This document shows, piece by piece, positions 42,915-51,317 of a stretch of 64,000 bases of DNA. This stretch comes from Actinomycetota bacterium. Lineage in GTDB: Bacteria; Actinomycetota; Actinomycetes; Nanopelagicales; Nanopelagicaceae. The position numbers and the translations under genes are program-made. How positions within the stretch are numbered: position 1 is the first letter of the stretch; each line of letters starts with the position of its first letter. Location of the stretch: NCBI GenBank assembly GCA_016870855.1, contig VGAF01000001.1:1-64000 (forward strand), given 5' to 3'. The notes beneath the pieces were generated by a model that saw only the letters and a program-made list of their open reading frames with translations, did no database searches and was not told the DNA's origin.

Positions 42915-43237
42915 AGCAAATCTGGATCTATCTTGGCGATATCTTTCAGCTCTTTACTCCGTGCCCGCGCTTCGTTTATGACTGGCTTAGTCTCTTCGAG
43001 GGCATCACCGAGCACTTTCTTAGCCAAATTCTTCGGAGTCAGATCTTTAACATCTAAATCCTCAAAGCCAGGTCCGAGATTTTTCTTTAACTCCTTCGAG
43101 GCATCGGAGGTGAAATTTCTTACCTTATGAATCATGCGCGCGAAATCTTTAGCAGCAGCTGGCAACTTATCGGGGCCAACTAGAAATAAACCTAGGACTA
43201 TTAATCCAAGGAACTCGCCCATCCCGACGCCAAACAT
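42911..43237 (-). CDS. tatB: Twin-arginine translocase subunit TatB
   Basis: 108 residues: a short N-terminal membrane helix (MGEFLGLIVLGLFLVGPDKLP) followed by an amphipathic helix AAAKDFARMIHKVRNFTSDASKELKK and an acidic/basic tail. The GPDKLP hinge is typical. Longer amphipathic tail and neighbours (mrp, O-methyltransferase) favour TatB over TatA. It acts in Tat export of folded proteins. The ATG has an AGGA seven bases upstream and also a TAGGAT box. Confidence 0.9.
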   Translation of the reverse strand: MFGVGMGEFLGLIVLGLFLVGPDKLPAAAKDFARMIHKVRNFTSDASKELKKNLGPGFEDLDVKDLTPKNLAKKVLGDALEETKPVINEARARSKELKDIAKIDPDLL

Positions 43238-43254
43238 GATGTAATCCTAAGTGT

Positions 43255-43911
43255 CTATATCTTCGTGGCAACCAGAACGCCATCGCCGACTGGAAGGAGC
43301 ATTGGCATCCAAAGTTCTCTTGCTTCTCTAATGACCTTTATCGCATCGCGAAACGCAACCGTGGCTTCATCCCGTTGGGTTGGATCGGCGACTTTTCCGC
43401 CCATTAGAGCCCGATCGATGACAAGTACGCCGCCCGGACGGAGCGAACGATGTGCGTTCTCGACATTTTCAAAGATATCCCGACTTTTTCTAAGAATAAA
43501 TATGTCATAAAGGCTATCGGCGAGCTTGCCCACAATTTCAGTGCTATTTCCAGTTATCAAGCGATAACGGGAAGTCGAGATACTTGCTTCATCAAATGCC
43601 TGTTTGGCAAGGCGAGCATTTTCAACCTCATCATCTATTGAGGTAAAGAGTCCTTTATCAATCATTGCGGGGATAATCCAAAGTCCACTAACGCCAGAAC
43701 CAGTTCCTACTTCGACAATAGATGATGCCCCAACAAGATGAGTCAGATAACGAAGTAGTGAGCCGACCGCAGGCGTTGTCTCATAGCTGCCGATTTCAAC
43801 GCCACGTTGGCGGGCGCGCTGCATGATTTCAGTTTCGGGAATGTAGTTGTTGGCGAATGCCCTCATATCGCCGCGTTCGGAGAATGCAGATATCAAAGGG
43901 TCGATAACCAT
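43255..43911 (-). CDS. O-methyltransferase (Rv1220c-like)
   Basis: 218 residues. The SAM motif VEVGTGSGVSGLWI (about 77-90), FTSIDDEVENARLA, YDIFILRKSRD and LVIDRALMGG are characteristic of the class I catechol-type O-methyltransferase family (Methyltransf_3). The substrate is unknown. In mycobacteria this gene is next to sigE and tatB; sigE is not found here. Its start overlaps the 3' end of pepA by 19 bases. Confidence 0.88.
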   Translation of the reverse strand: MVIDPLISAFSERGDMRAFANNYIPETEIMQRARQRGVEIGSYETTPAVGSLLRYLTHLVGASSIVEVGTGSGVSGLWIIPAMIDKGLFTSIDDEVENARLAKQAFDEASISTSRYRLITGNSTEIVGKLADSLYDIFILRKSRDIFENVENAHRSLRPGGVLVIDRALMGGKVADPTQRDEATVAFRDAIKVIREARELWMPMLLPVGDGVLVATKI

Positions 43912-45392
43912 TCTGTTAAGAGGCGAACGCCAAAACCAGTTCCGCCCTTTGGATTCTCCCCCGCATCGCTTTCGGATCTAGCGGGTCCTGCGATATCCAA
44001 ATGAATCCAATTGCGCTTTCCAGCAAATCGCTCCAGGAAGAGCGCAGCAGTTACCGAACCAGCTTGGAATTTAAACTTGTTTCCTAAATGATTTAGATCA
44101 GCGATATCGCTCTCTAGGGCAATTCCATAATCATCGATTAGAGGCATATGCCAGATTCGATCGCCTATGTATTCACCAATCTCATTTAAAGCGCTCGCAA
44201 CTTTTACATTACGCGTATACATAGCTCCATATTGGCGACCAAGTCCCAAGGTGGCAGCTCCGGTCAGTGTGGCAATATCGACTAGGTAATCTGGATTTAG
44301 ATTCTTATCGGCATAAGCGAGGCCATCGGCAAGAACTAATCGCCCTTCTGCATCGGTATTTAATACTTCAACGGTGGTTCCGCCGTAATGCTTAATCACG
44401 TCACTTGGACGTTGAGAGGTGGCAGAAAGAGCGTTTTCTGCCAACATCAATAGCCCCGTAACTTTAACTTTTAGTTTCAAATCCGCGGCGGCAGCAACCG
44501 TCATCAAAACCGCAGCAGCGCCAGCCATATCGCTCTTCATTGGCGCCATCAGATCGTATGGTCGTTTTAATGAAACTCCACCGGTATCAAATGTGATTCC
44601 TTTTCCAACTAACACCACGTGAGGTGATTTCTTTCCACCTTTCGGCGCATAGGAGACTTCAACGAATCTAGGTGGGTTCTTTCGGCTCGAATTTCCAACC
44701 GCCCTTAATCCACCAAACTCAGCGAGTTCCCTACCAGAGCGCTCCTTGATTTTTAGATCGGGGCACTTACAAATAGCGCGTGCTTGGGAAGCAATCCATT
44801 CTGGAGATTTGATATTTGAAGGTGTGTGGATCAGGTCGCGCGCTTTCCATGTCGAAGCAACAAGAACCTCACTCCGCTTTACTACCGCAGCAAAGTCACC
44901 AGCAAGAGTGAATGATGGAGTCTCAACCTTCTTCTCTTTATCGGCAGCGCCCTTTGTGCTCCATGAATAAGTAGAAAGCGCTAACGCGTTTAGATGAACT
45001 AGTGCTTGATTTGAATTCTCAGCGCAGAGCGATAAGAGGTGAGACGTAGTAGCTTTAACTTTTCGACCAAGAATCGTTCCCACCTTACGTAAATCATTTG
45101 AGCTAGCCTCACCAACTCCAATTAGATAAATTCGGGCTAGCTTTTTCTTACTTTCATTTAGCGGAATCTCGATTAACTCACCGAGCTTTGCCGAGAATGA
45201 CTTACCGGCTTTGTCGATCTCTTCTTGAAGATTTAGATCAAATTCACTTTCGATAAATTTTCGCCATTTCTGATTTATGGCTATCTCGCCCGTTAAATTA
45301 ACTGGGAGTGCGAGATGGGTTATTCCTTTTAGCGACTCTCCCGATGGATTTTGGATCTTGCGCGATCCCAGTTTCGGGATGGGTCGATTCAC
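43893..45392 (-). CDS. pepA: Leucyl aminopeptidase (M17)
   Basis: 499 residues. The dinuclear metal and active-site motifs are VLVGKGITFDTGGVSLK, MKSDMAGAAAVL, and the signature NTDAEGRLVLADGL near 341-354. It removes N-terminal residues from peptides and probably serves peptide turnover. The GTG start overlaps the DUF3117 stop (GTGA), so the two genes are translationally coupled. Its C-terminus overlaps the O-methyltransferase start. Confidence 0.95.
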   Translation of the reverse strand: MNRPIPKLGSRKIQNPSGESLKGITHLALPVNLTGEIAINQKWRKFIESEFDLNLQEEIDKAGKSFSAKLGELIEIPLNESKKKLARIYLIGVGEASSNDLRKVGTILGRKVKATTSHLLSLCAENSNQALVHLNALALSTYSWSTKGAADKEKKVETPSFTLAGDFAAVVKRSEVLVASTWKARDLIHTPSNIKSPEWIASQARAICKCPDLKIKERSGRELAEFGGLRAVGNSSRKNPPRFVEVSYAPKGGKKSPHVVLVGKGITFDTGGVSLKRPYDLMAPMKSDMAGAAAVLMTVAAAADLKLKVKVTGLLMLAENALSATSQRPSDVIKHYGGTTVEVLNTDAEGRLVLADGLAYADKNLNPDYLVDIATLTGAATLGLGRQYGAMYTRNVKVASALNEIGEYIGDRIWHMPLIDDYGIALESDIADLNHLGNKFKFQAGSVTAALFLERFAGKRNWIHLDIAGPARSESDAGENPKGGTGFGVRLLTEWLSTL

Positions 45393-45568
45393 TTCTTGAT
45401 TAGCGAGACCGCTGTGTTCAAGACATCCGCGAGATTGCGTGCTTCCTCTTGATTGAGTTCCACAACGAGTCGGCCGCCACCCTCCAGCGGTATCCGCATG
45501 ACCAAGCTACGAGCTTCCTTCGTTACTTCCATAGGTCCGTCGCCAGTGCGGGGTTTCATGGCTGCCAT
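45389..45568 (-). CDS. DUF3117 small protein
   Basis: 59 residues: MAAMKPRTGDGPMEVTKEAR, SLVMRIPLEGGGRLVVELNQ, EEARNLADVLNTAVSLIKK. This is the highly conserved actinobacterial DUF3117 (Rv1211-like) protein. It has AGAGG five bases before the ATG at 45568. It is a small beta-alpha protein with no known function. Its TGA overlaps the pepA GTG. Confidence 0.93.
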   Translation of the reverse strand: MAAMKPRTGDGPMEVTKEARSLVMRIPLEGGGRLVVELNQEEARNLADVLNTAVSLIKK

Positions 45569-45636
45569 TTCGACCTCTTTCGTGATCAGCTCGCATTGCG
45601 GTTAGCTAGCAATGCAGGGAGCGAATTATCGCGCAT

Positions 45637-45846
45637 TCAGTCAGTTGAGGGGAAATCGAAGCTCTCGCGCAGGCGGGCGCGACCTGAGGCAAGGACGGCG
45701 GATACGGAGCGCTCCGGGACCCCGATTTTGATGGCGATTTCGCTAGTGGAGAGATTCTGTCCAAAGTAAAGGAGCAAGATGATCCGCTCTTCAACTGGTA
45801 AAGAGGCAATGAGCTCTATAACAGTTTGTCTCTTCTGCTCCGCCAC
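45637..45846 (-). CDS. Stand-alone sigma-70 region-4 (HTH) protein
   Basis: 69 residues from GTG 45846. The whole protein corresponds to a sigma factor region 4: LIASLPVEERIILLLYFGQNL, STSEIAIKIGVPERSVSAVLASGRARLRE. There is no region 2. The helix-turn-helix is complete, so it could bind -35-like DNA or act with another partial sigma. It sits 68 bases upstream of DUF3117, close to where mycobacteria have sigE, so it may be a remnant or a specialised regulator. Confidence 0.75.
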   Translation of the reverse strand: MAEQKRQTVIELIASLPVEERIILLLYFGQNLSTSEIAIKIGVPERSVSAVLASGRARLRESFDFPSTD

Positions 45847-45899
45847 GCGCTAAGGCTACAAGGCTCACCTTACGCACACCGAATACTCACCGCAGGGCG

Positions 45900-46325
45900 C
45901 TAATTAAAGGTTCGTGCGAATTTCCTAAGCGAGAAGTTAACTGTGAGGAGAATGAAGGGCTTAATCAGCACGAGGATTAAGGATGGAGCCTTTATCTCTT
46001 CATACCAATCAAATCGAGTTTTATCTCCTAGATCAACTAATCGAAATTCGCCAATCCCCTTTATCACTCTTCCGTAATGATCAACTCGGCAAAAGTGTGG
46101 TGGTTCCCAAGAGGTCACCTTCATCTTATCTAGTACTCCAAAAGGTCCAATCCCAGTGAAGGCTTCGATTGTGGTTCCAATTCCAGAGTCATCAGCTCCT
46201 TGATCCGATGCGCTCACATGAGTCAACGCCATCCAATCGCCCTGCTTCTCCCATTGCACTAGTGCGCGCCAAACCTGATTGACTGGAGCATTGATCGTGA
46301 CTTCTGCATAGAAATCTTTAAGCAC
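45900..46325 (-). CDS. SRPBCC-superfamily protein (polyketide cyclase/START-like)
   Basis: 141 residues from GTG 46325. The opening DFYAEVTINAPVNQVWRALVQWEKQGDWMA is the typical SRPBCC start; further on GIGPFGVLDKMKVTSWEPPHFC and GEFRLVDLGDKTRFDWYEEI. These form a hydrophobic ligand cavity. The C-terminal SLILVLIKPFILLTVNFSLR is unusually hydrophobic. The GTG overlaps the stop of the LOG-family gene by eight bases. The ligand is unknown. Confidence 0.8.
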   Translation of the reverse strand: MLKDFYAEVTINAPVNQVWRALVQWEKQGDWMALTHVSASDQGADDSGIGTTIEAFTGIGPFGVLDKMKVTSWEPPHFCRVDHYGRVIKGIGEFRLVDLGDKTRFDWYEEIKAPSLILVLIKPFILLTVNFSLRKFARTFN

Positions 46326-46863
46326 GATGCTCGCTCTCAAGATGGCTAATTGATTCAAGCGGATTAGTGCACCACTTAACTAATTCATGTTGACCGGGCT
46401 TTAAAAGATTCTTCTCGGTCAAGTCTGCGAGCGCACTTCTAAGCGAGTCATAAGTTCCATCTTGATCAAGCACAGAAATTGGCTTGCCGTGAAATCCTAG
46501 ATATCTTCCCACCCAGATTTCAAAGAGCTCTTCTAGAGTTCCGAGTCCTCCTGGAAGAGCGATGAAACCATCAGAAAGTTTTTCAATCAATCCCTTCCGC
46601 GCCCGCATATCTTCAACAACATGCATCTCGTGGGCATCGCCATCAATAAATTCGACATTGGTTAGCTTCTCCGGAATAACTCCAATTGTGTAGCCACCTA
46701 GGGATCGCACACCTTTAGCCACCTCGCCCATTACAGAAATGGCGCCACCGCCCCAAACGAGTTGATGGCCGGCTTTTGCGATCTCCTCGCCAAGGGTGAA
46801 ACCAATCTTTAGCGCGCTCGATGAAACAGCAGTAGATGATGCGCAGTAGACGGCAATCTTCAC
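46318..46863 (-). CDS. LOG-family protein (TIGR00730, cytokinin-riboside phosphoribohydrolase-like)
   Basis: 181 residues from GTG 46863. The Rossmann-like [17 protein letters not shown] and the catalytic [16 protein letters not shown] motifs define the LOG/TIGR00730 family, which cleaves nucleoside 5'-monophosphates to base and ribose-5-phosphate. It is divergent from dapD, as in mycobacteria (Rv1205 near Rv1201c). TAGAGT ends five bases upstream of the start without a ribosome site. Confidence 0.9.
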   Translation of the reverse strand: MKIAVYCASSTAVSSSALKIGFTLGEEIAKAGHQLVWGGGAISVMGEVAKGVRSLGGYTIGVIPEKLTNVEFIDGDAHEMHVVEDMRARKGLIEKLSDGFIALPGGLGTLEELFEIWVGRYLGFHGKPISVLDQDGTYDSLRSALADLTEKNLLKPGQHELVKWCTNPLESISHLESEHRA

Positions 46864-46868
46864 CCGCG

Positions 46869-46890
46869 AACTCTAGAGCGTTGGTACCTT
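46869..46890. promoter_or_regulatory. Back-to-back leaderless promoters between LOG gene and dapD
   Basis: In a 33-base divergent gap, TACCTT (46885-46890) is followed by six bases and the dapD ATG; on the minus strand TAGAGT (46874-46869) is followed by five bases and the LOG GTG. Neither side has room for a Shine-Dalgarno. Any -35 element of each gene would overlap the other promoter. Confidence 0.5.
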
Positions 46891-46896
46891 TGGCAC

Positions 46897-47814
46897 ATGT
46901 CCATCGCTTACGGCCACGGCTTGGTTTCGAAATCAAAGAGTGGCGCGATCCTCGATGCCGATTTCAAAGTTCTCGGGTTGGGAAAACTAAGTAGTTCATC
47001 CGCTCCAGATCTTGCGAACCTTGCCTCCGTCGATGAGATTCGGGGCGTTCGACGCGAACCAATCGCGATAGAAATCGACTTAGGAGCTGCCCCAAAAGAC
47101 GTTCCAGATGCTTATCTAAGGCTTCATCTTCTCTCACATCGAACCATCAAGCCACATGGAGCAGTTCTAGATGGAATCTTCGGAATACTTAACAACGTTG
47201 TCTGGACCTCGGTTGGGCCATGTGAATTAGCCGGCTTTGAGAGCGTAAGAGAACTTCTTAAGAATAAATATGGTTCATTCACGATTTACTCAGTCGATAA
47301 ATTCCCACGTATGGTCGATTATGTAATCCCAGAAGGTGTGCGAATCGCAGATGCGGATCGAGTACGACTTGGAGCACATTTAGCAGCTGGCACAACCGTT
47401 ATGCATGAAGGATTCGTTAACTTCAATGCTGGCACGCTTGGCGCATCTATGGTCGAGGGGCGAATCTCAGCTGGCGTTGTTATAGGAGATGGAAGCGATA
47501 TTGGTGGTGGCGCTTCAATTATGGGCACGCTAAGTGGCGGCGGTAAAGAAGTAATCTCGATTGGTAAGAAGACGTTACTCGGTGCAAATTCAGGAGTAGG
47601 AATTTCTCTTGGAGATGAGTGCGTTGTTGAAGCTGGACTTTATTTGACCGCAGGCTCGATTGTGCTACTGCCTGATGGCAAGGAAGTTAAGGCGCGTGAA
47701 TTATCAGGAGCAAATGGTTTGTTATTCCGAAGAAATTCCAAGACTGGTTCTATTGAAGCATTATCCCGAAGCGGAAGCTGGGGCGGATTAAATAGCGTTC
47801 TGCACTCAAACTAA
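46897..47814 (+). CDS. dapD: Tetrahydrodipicolinate N-succinyltransferase DapD
   Basis: 305 residues of the actinobacterial DapD class. The N-terminal domain [13 protein letters not shown] is followed by a left-handed beta helix from about 150: [32 protein letters not shown] and [12 protein letters not shown], then [21 protein letters not shown]. It transfers succinyl from succinyl-CoA in lysine/diaminopimelate synthesis, upstream of DapC. It converges on the SpoIID-like gene with two bases between stops. Confidence 0.96.
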   Translation: MSIAYGHGLVSKSKSGAILDADFKVLGLGKLSSSSAPDLANLASVDEIRGVRREPIAIEIDLGAAPKDVPDAYLRLHLLSHRTIKPHGAVLDGIFGILNNVVWTSVGPCELAGFESVRELLKNKYGSFTIYSVDKFPRMVDYVIPEGVRIADADRVRLGAHLAAGTTVMHEGFVNFNAGTLGASMVEGRISAGVVIGDGSDIGGGASIMGTLSGGGKEVISIGKKTLLGANSGVGISLGDECVVEAGLYLTAGSIVLLPDGKEVKARELSGANGLLFRRNSKTGSIEALSRSGSWGGLNSVLHSN

Positions 47815-47816
47815 AC

Positions 47817-49136
47817 TTAAGCGTTACAGAAAACCCCTTCGTAAACTGGGTTCGGCTTACATTCTGGTACGAAGACTGGATAAATAATTTCTTGGAGATT
47901 GCTTTTTAGCCAAGTTGAGGGAAGTTTTGTTCTGGAGCGGAAGACCTCGCCAGTAAGAGTGCTCCGCTTACCTTCAGATGAATATGCTGAGATTGCCATA
48001 ACGCTATTTGTCTGGCTTATGGAATCAATCGTAAAAGCGATGACATCAGGAAGGCTAAATGCCTGGGCCATCATGGTTTGCGGAACGCTGCGGGTCCACA
48101 TGTAATAACGTGGATTTATCTTTGGATCTAAGCTCCACGGATCTGGGACGCCAAGAAGATAAGCGAATTCAGATCCCCAGACGTCCTTGATGTTCTGGGT
48201 CTTGCCACCACTAGAGGAAAAGTAGAAAGCATTTATTGGAAGGCCGCCTTGCGTTATCACCAGAGCGCTCTCGGAATCCACATAAGTTCGATTTACAGCT
48301 TCGCGCCAGAGAATTCCATAATCAATCCGATTTACCTTTTCATCTTCCTTGGAATAGCCGACAAAATTCTGATCAACGGTAGTGCTATAGATATTGCAAT
48401 CACACTCACTTCGAATTCGACCTATCTTCCCTAGAGCATAGGTACGAGCTGAAATGACCTGGGCCTCGAGTGATGCTGGTGGCCATGATGACGGAACCTC
48501 ACCAATTCCATATAGATATTCATCATGTAACCGCAATGTGGTTGTGACGGCAAGATATGAAGTCAGCTTTGTTGTGACGCTCTTAAAAGTCATTTGGCCG
48601 TATTTGTATCTACCGCTCTTATCACCGCTCTTGAAAGCAATAACTGAGTTAGGTTCCCACCTGATAGTCCAAGATTGATTAGGGGGTAGCGGGGCAAACT
48701 TTGCTGTCGGTGAAGTTAGGAATGGCACGATTTGGCCAGAAAAATTTGTAAAGGTTGCAGTTACAGTTCCATCGTACTTTCCATATGGCTCAGGGTTTTC
48801 AGTGGATGGAATATCTCCTTGGTAGAGGCTAAAAGCACCGCTGGATTTTTCGATGCTTATCGATGCTGAAGTTGCTTGGTTTGCGATATTTACTCTGATG
48901 AGATGGTTATCTAGGAATGGAGTCACTTCAGTGCCCGGGTAGTAATGGCTCAAGATCTCTCTAGCGGTCTTGCCCTCTAGCGCTTGTCCGCGCGCGCCAA
49001 TCTGACTCATTCCGACGCCATGTCCATAACCTGAACCCACAAATAAGAATTCCGCAGGGATAGTTGTGGTTGCGCGAGAAAGTGGCTGGATAGTTGAGAT
49101 TAGCAGGATTGCCACCAATAGCGTGCGCCACTTCAT
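47817..49136 (-). CDS. Secreted SpoIID/LytB-domain protein
   Basis: 439 residues with an N-terminal signal peptide (MKWRTLLVAILLISTIQPLSRA). The SpoIID hallmark GSGYGHGVGMSQIGARGQALEGKT lies directly after it, then SYLAVTTTLRLHDEYLYGIGEVPSSWPPASLEAQVISARTYAL and QGGLPINAFYFSSSGGKTQNIKDVWG. SpoIID cleaves denuded glycan strands in spore formers. Homologues in non-sporulating actinobacteria may remodel peptidoglycan. It converges on dapD and precedes no other gene of its orientation. Confidence 0.87.
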   Translation of the reverse strand: MKWRTLLVAILLISTIQPLSRATTTIPAEFLFVGSGYGHGVGMSQIGARGQALEGKTAREILSHYYPGTEVTPFLDNHLIRVNIANQATSASISIEKSSGAFSLYQGDIPSTENPEPYGKYDGTVTATFTNFSGQIVPFLTSPTAKFAPLPPNQSWTIRWEPNSVIAFKSGDKSGRYKYGQMTFKSVTTKLTSYLAVTTTLRLHDEYLYGIGEVPSSWPPASLEAQVISARTYALGKIGRIRSECDCNIYSTTVDQNFVGYSKEDEKVNRIDYGILWREAVNRTYVDSESALVITQGGLPINAFYFSSSGGKTQNIKDVWGSEFAYLLGVPDPWSLDPKINPRYYMWTRSVPQTMMAQAFSLPDVIAFTIDSISQTNSVMAISAYSSEGKRSTLTGEVFRSRTKLPSTWLKSNLQEIIYPVFVPECKPNPVYEGVFCNA

Positions 49137-49143
49137 GCTTATT

Positions 49144-49149
49144 AGGGTA
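49144..49149 (-). promoter_or_regulatory. Putative leaderless -10 box (TACCCT) of SpoIID-like gene
   Basis: On the minus strand TACCCT (49149-49144) is followed by seven bases and the ATG at 49136. Those seven bases are AATAAGC and lack any Shine-Dalgarno. Confidence 0.4.
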
Positions 49150-49163
49150 CCGGAGCTAGTGGT

Positions 49164-50171
49164 TTAAGAATTGGAAATCAAGGTGCGTGGTGATGTGATG
49201 AAACCAATTCCCCAGGAAAAATGCATGATTATCAAAACAAATGGCAGCCTAATTCTTTCTACCCAGCTCTTTCCAATTATCAACGCAGCAATCAAGATGG
49301 CTCCCAAATAAATAATTGCTGGGATAAAAAATATTGGCGCTAAGAGCGTTCCTAATAGGAGTGAGAAGGTTTGGAGAAATATATTTATTGGCGGAGCGAG
49401 GTATCGGAAATTAGCGGTGCCTTTATGGTGGCGCGATACCGCTGCGCGCCATCTTCCATACTCAAAATATTGTCTTGCCAGTGATCTAAAGGTGGAACGA
49501 GGTCTATAAGTAACCGTCAATTTTGGATTGAACCAGATCACTCCTCCTTTTTGGCGGAGGCGATAATTCAATTCCCAATCCTGTGCTCTGGTAAACCTAG
49601 CGTCGTAACCACCAACACCAATTAACGCCGAACGTTTGAATACTCCCAGATAAACAGTATCGACACTTCCGGCACTTCCGCCGGTGTGAAATCTAGATGC
49701 TCCCACACCTATTGGTGAACGCATTGCTCGTGCAACCGCTCTTTGAAATGGCGTAATTCCTTCAGCGGCCATAACTCCACCAACATTGACTGCACCAGTC
49801 TCTTTTAATGTGAGTACTGCCTCGCGAATGTAATCTGGTCTGATCGAGGAGTGGCCATCGACTCTCACAACAATTTCGTGGCTCGTTGCCGTGATTGCCG
49901 AATTCAATCCATCAGGAGTTCTTCCGCTGGTGTTATCAATCACCTTGATTCGGGAATCACGTTGAGCAAGTGAATCCGCAATCTCTCTCGTTTTATCTCG
50001 AGATGGCCCTACGGAGATTGCAATCTCTATCGCCCCGGAATATTGCGAATTGAGCACGGCGGTAATTGATTCTTCAAGATGAGCAGCTTCGTTGACGACG
50101 GTGAGGATTACCGATACGGGTGGCTCAGTTGCGCCGTGGGAATTATCACCCAGGAATTTCTCATCTCTCAT
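49164..50171 (-). CDS. Membrane-associated glycosyltransferase family 2
   Basis: 335 residues. The GT-A fold shows PVSVILTVVNEAAHLEESI (18-36), VDGHSSIRPDYI for the donor metal site, GSVDTVYLGVFKRSALIGVGG and RAQDWELNYRLRQ. Two or three C-terminal hydrophobic helices (about 265-330) anchor it. It probably acts on a lipid-linked envelope glycan. Divergent from the LCP gene, with only 36 bases between starts. TAGCGT lies nine bases before its ATG. Confidence 0.88.
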   Translation of the reverse strand: MRDEKFLGDNSHGATEPPVSVILTVVNEAAHLEESITAVLNSQYSGAIEIAISVGPSRDKTREIADSLAQRDSRIKVIDNTSGRTPDGLNSAITATSHEIVVRVDGHSSIRPDYIREAVLTLKETGAVNVGGVMAAEGITPFQRAVARAMRSPIGVGASRFHTGGSAGSVDTVYLGVFKRSALIGVGGYDARFTRAQDWELNYRLRQKGGVIWFNPKLTVTYRPRSTFRSLARQYFEYGRWRAAVSRHHKGTANFRYLAPPINIFLQTFSLLLGTLLAPIFFIPAIIYLGAILIAALIIGKSWVERIRLPFVLIIMHFSWGIGFITSPRTLISNS

Positions 50172-50195
50172 AACGGATAAACGCTATCGCTTCAT

Positions 50196-50201
50196 TACTC
50201 T
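50196..50201 (+). promoter_or_regulatory. Putative leaderless -10 box (TACTCT) of LCP-ugd operon
   Basis: TACTCT is followed by six bases (TGCCGA) and the GTG at 50208. It is spaced as in the DUF3107 and dapD promoters. No ribosome-binding site lies before the start. Confidence 0.45.
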
Positions 50202-50207
50202 TGCCGA

Positions 50208-51305
50208 GTGACTTCACCCCGCGCGATTCGATTCTTCACCATACTTTCGATATCAATCGTCGCGCTATCGGGAATCACCTGGTTGGGATTGGGACGAATA
50301 ACCGCGGCTATTCCCAAGCTTGATGTCTTTGCCGGCTTAGAGGATCGCCCCAAGAAAGAATCCTCTGCAATCAATTATTTAATTGTCGGCTCCGATACAC
50401 GAGAGGGTTTAACGCGAGAAGAAACGAGAAGACTGAGAGTCGGTAGCACTGCTGTGGCGGCAGGAAAACGCTCCGACACGATGCTCTTAGTTCATATTTC
50501 CAAGAAACGCGATAAGGCTGCGATTATCTCTATTCCGCGTGATTCATTTGCGCTAATCCCGGAACACAAATCACTTACCTCGGACAAGATAATTCCTGCT
50601 ACCTACTCCAAAATTAATTCCGCATATAACTGGGGTGGCGCTTCATTATTAATTGAGACCTTTGAAGATATGTCTGGACTACATATTGATCACTATGTAG
50701 AGATTAGCTTCGTTGGATTTGTTCGGATGGTAGATGCGCTCGGCGGCGTTGAGATTTGTACCAAGCGGGATATAAATGATCCTAAAAGCCACCTCTCACT
50801 TCCTGCTGGAACGCATGTTTTAGATGGAGTCGACTCGTTGAAGTATGTCCGCACTCGTACCTTTGACGGTTTAGGCGACATAGGAAGAATGAAACGGCAA
50901 CAAGAGTTTGCTGGCGCGATGCTAAGAAAGGCGACCAGCGCTGGAGTACTTCTAAATCCAATCAAGCTACTTGATTTCATAAACTCCGCACTCGCGAGCG
51001 TTACTACCGATAGCGGGCTATCTCAAGGTGATCTCTTAACGCTAGGCAAGCAATTGAGAAATCTTTCGGCTTCAAATGTCAGAACACTCACTATTCCGTT
51101 GAAGTATTACAACTACAACAAGAACGGTGTATCTGCGGCTGTTCTCTGGGATCCCGAGCTCTCTGCTGAACTATTTGAACGTATCAAAAATGATGATGCG
51201 TTGATCGATAAAGTCCGCCCCGAGCCCTCGGCATCTCCAACTCTGGTAGATAAATTTGGAACTAAGACCGCATCTGATAATCCCTGCAATGAATCGAAGG
51301 GATAG
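50208..51305 (+). CDS. LytR-CpsA-Psr (LCP) family wall polymer ligase
   Basis: 365 residues. One N-terminal membrane helix (FFTILSISIVALSGITWLGL) precedes the LCP domain: LIVGSDTREGL, RSDTMLLVHI, ISIPRDSFALIP, KINSAYNWGG, YVEISFVGFVRMVDALGGVEICT and YVRTRTFDGLGDIGRMKRQQEF. LCP enzymes transfer undecaprenyl-linked polymers to peptidoglycan. Start GTG 50208. It is followed by ugd 12 bases downstream and is divergent from a GT2 gene, a coherent envelope-glycan locus. Confidence 0.92.
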   Translation: MTSPRAIRFFTILSISIVALSGITWLGLGRITAAIPKLDVFAGLEDRPKKESSAINYLIVGSDTREGLTREETRRLRVGSTAVAAGKRSDTMLLVHISKKRDKAAIISIPRDSFALIPEHKSLTSDKIIPATYSKINSAYNWGGASLLIETFEDMSGLHIDHYVEISFVGFVRMVDALGGVEICTKRDINDPKSHLSLPAGTHVLDGVDSLKYVRTRTFDGLGDIGRMKRQQEFAGAMLRKATSAGVLLNPIKLLDFINSALASVTTDSGLSQGDLLTLGKQLRNLSASNVRTLTIPLKYYNYNKNGVSAAVLWDPELSAELFERIKNDDALIDKVRPEPSASPTLVDKFGTKTASDNPCNESKG

Positions 51306-51317
51306 TAGGTTTCGGCT

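Noticed and set aside
42541..42981. 146-residue plus-strand frame opposite mrp and tatB
   Set aside because: Antisense shadow with no start context and no domain.
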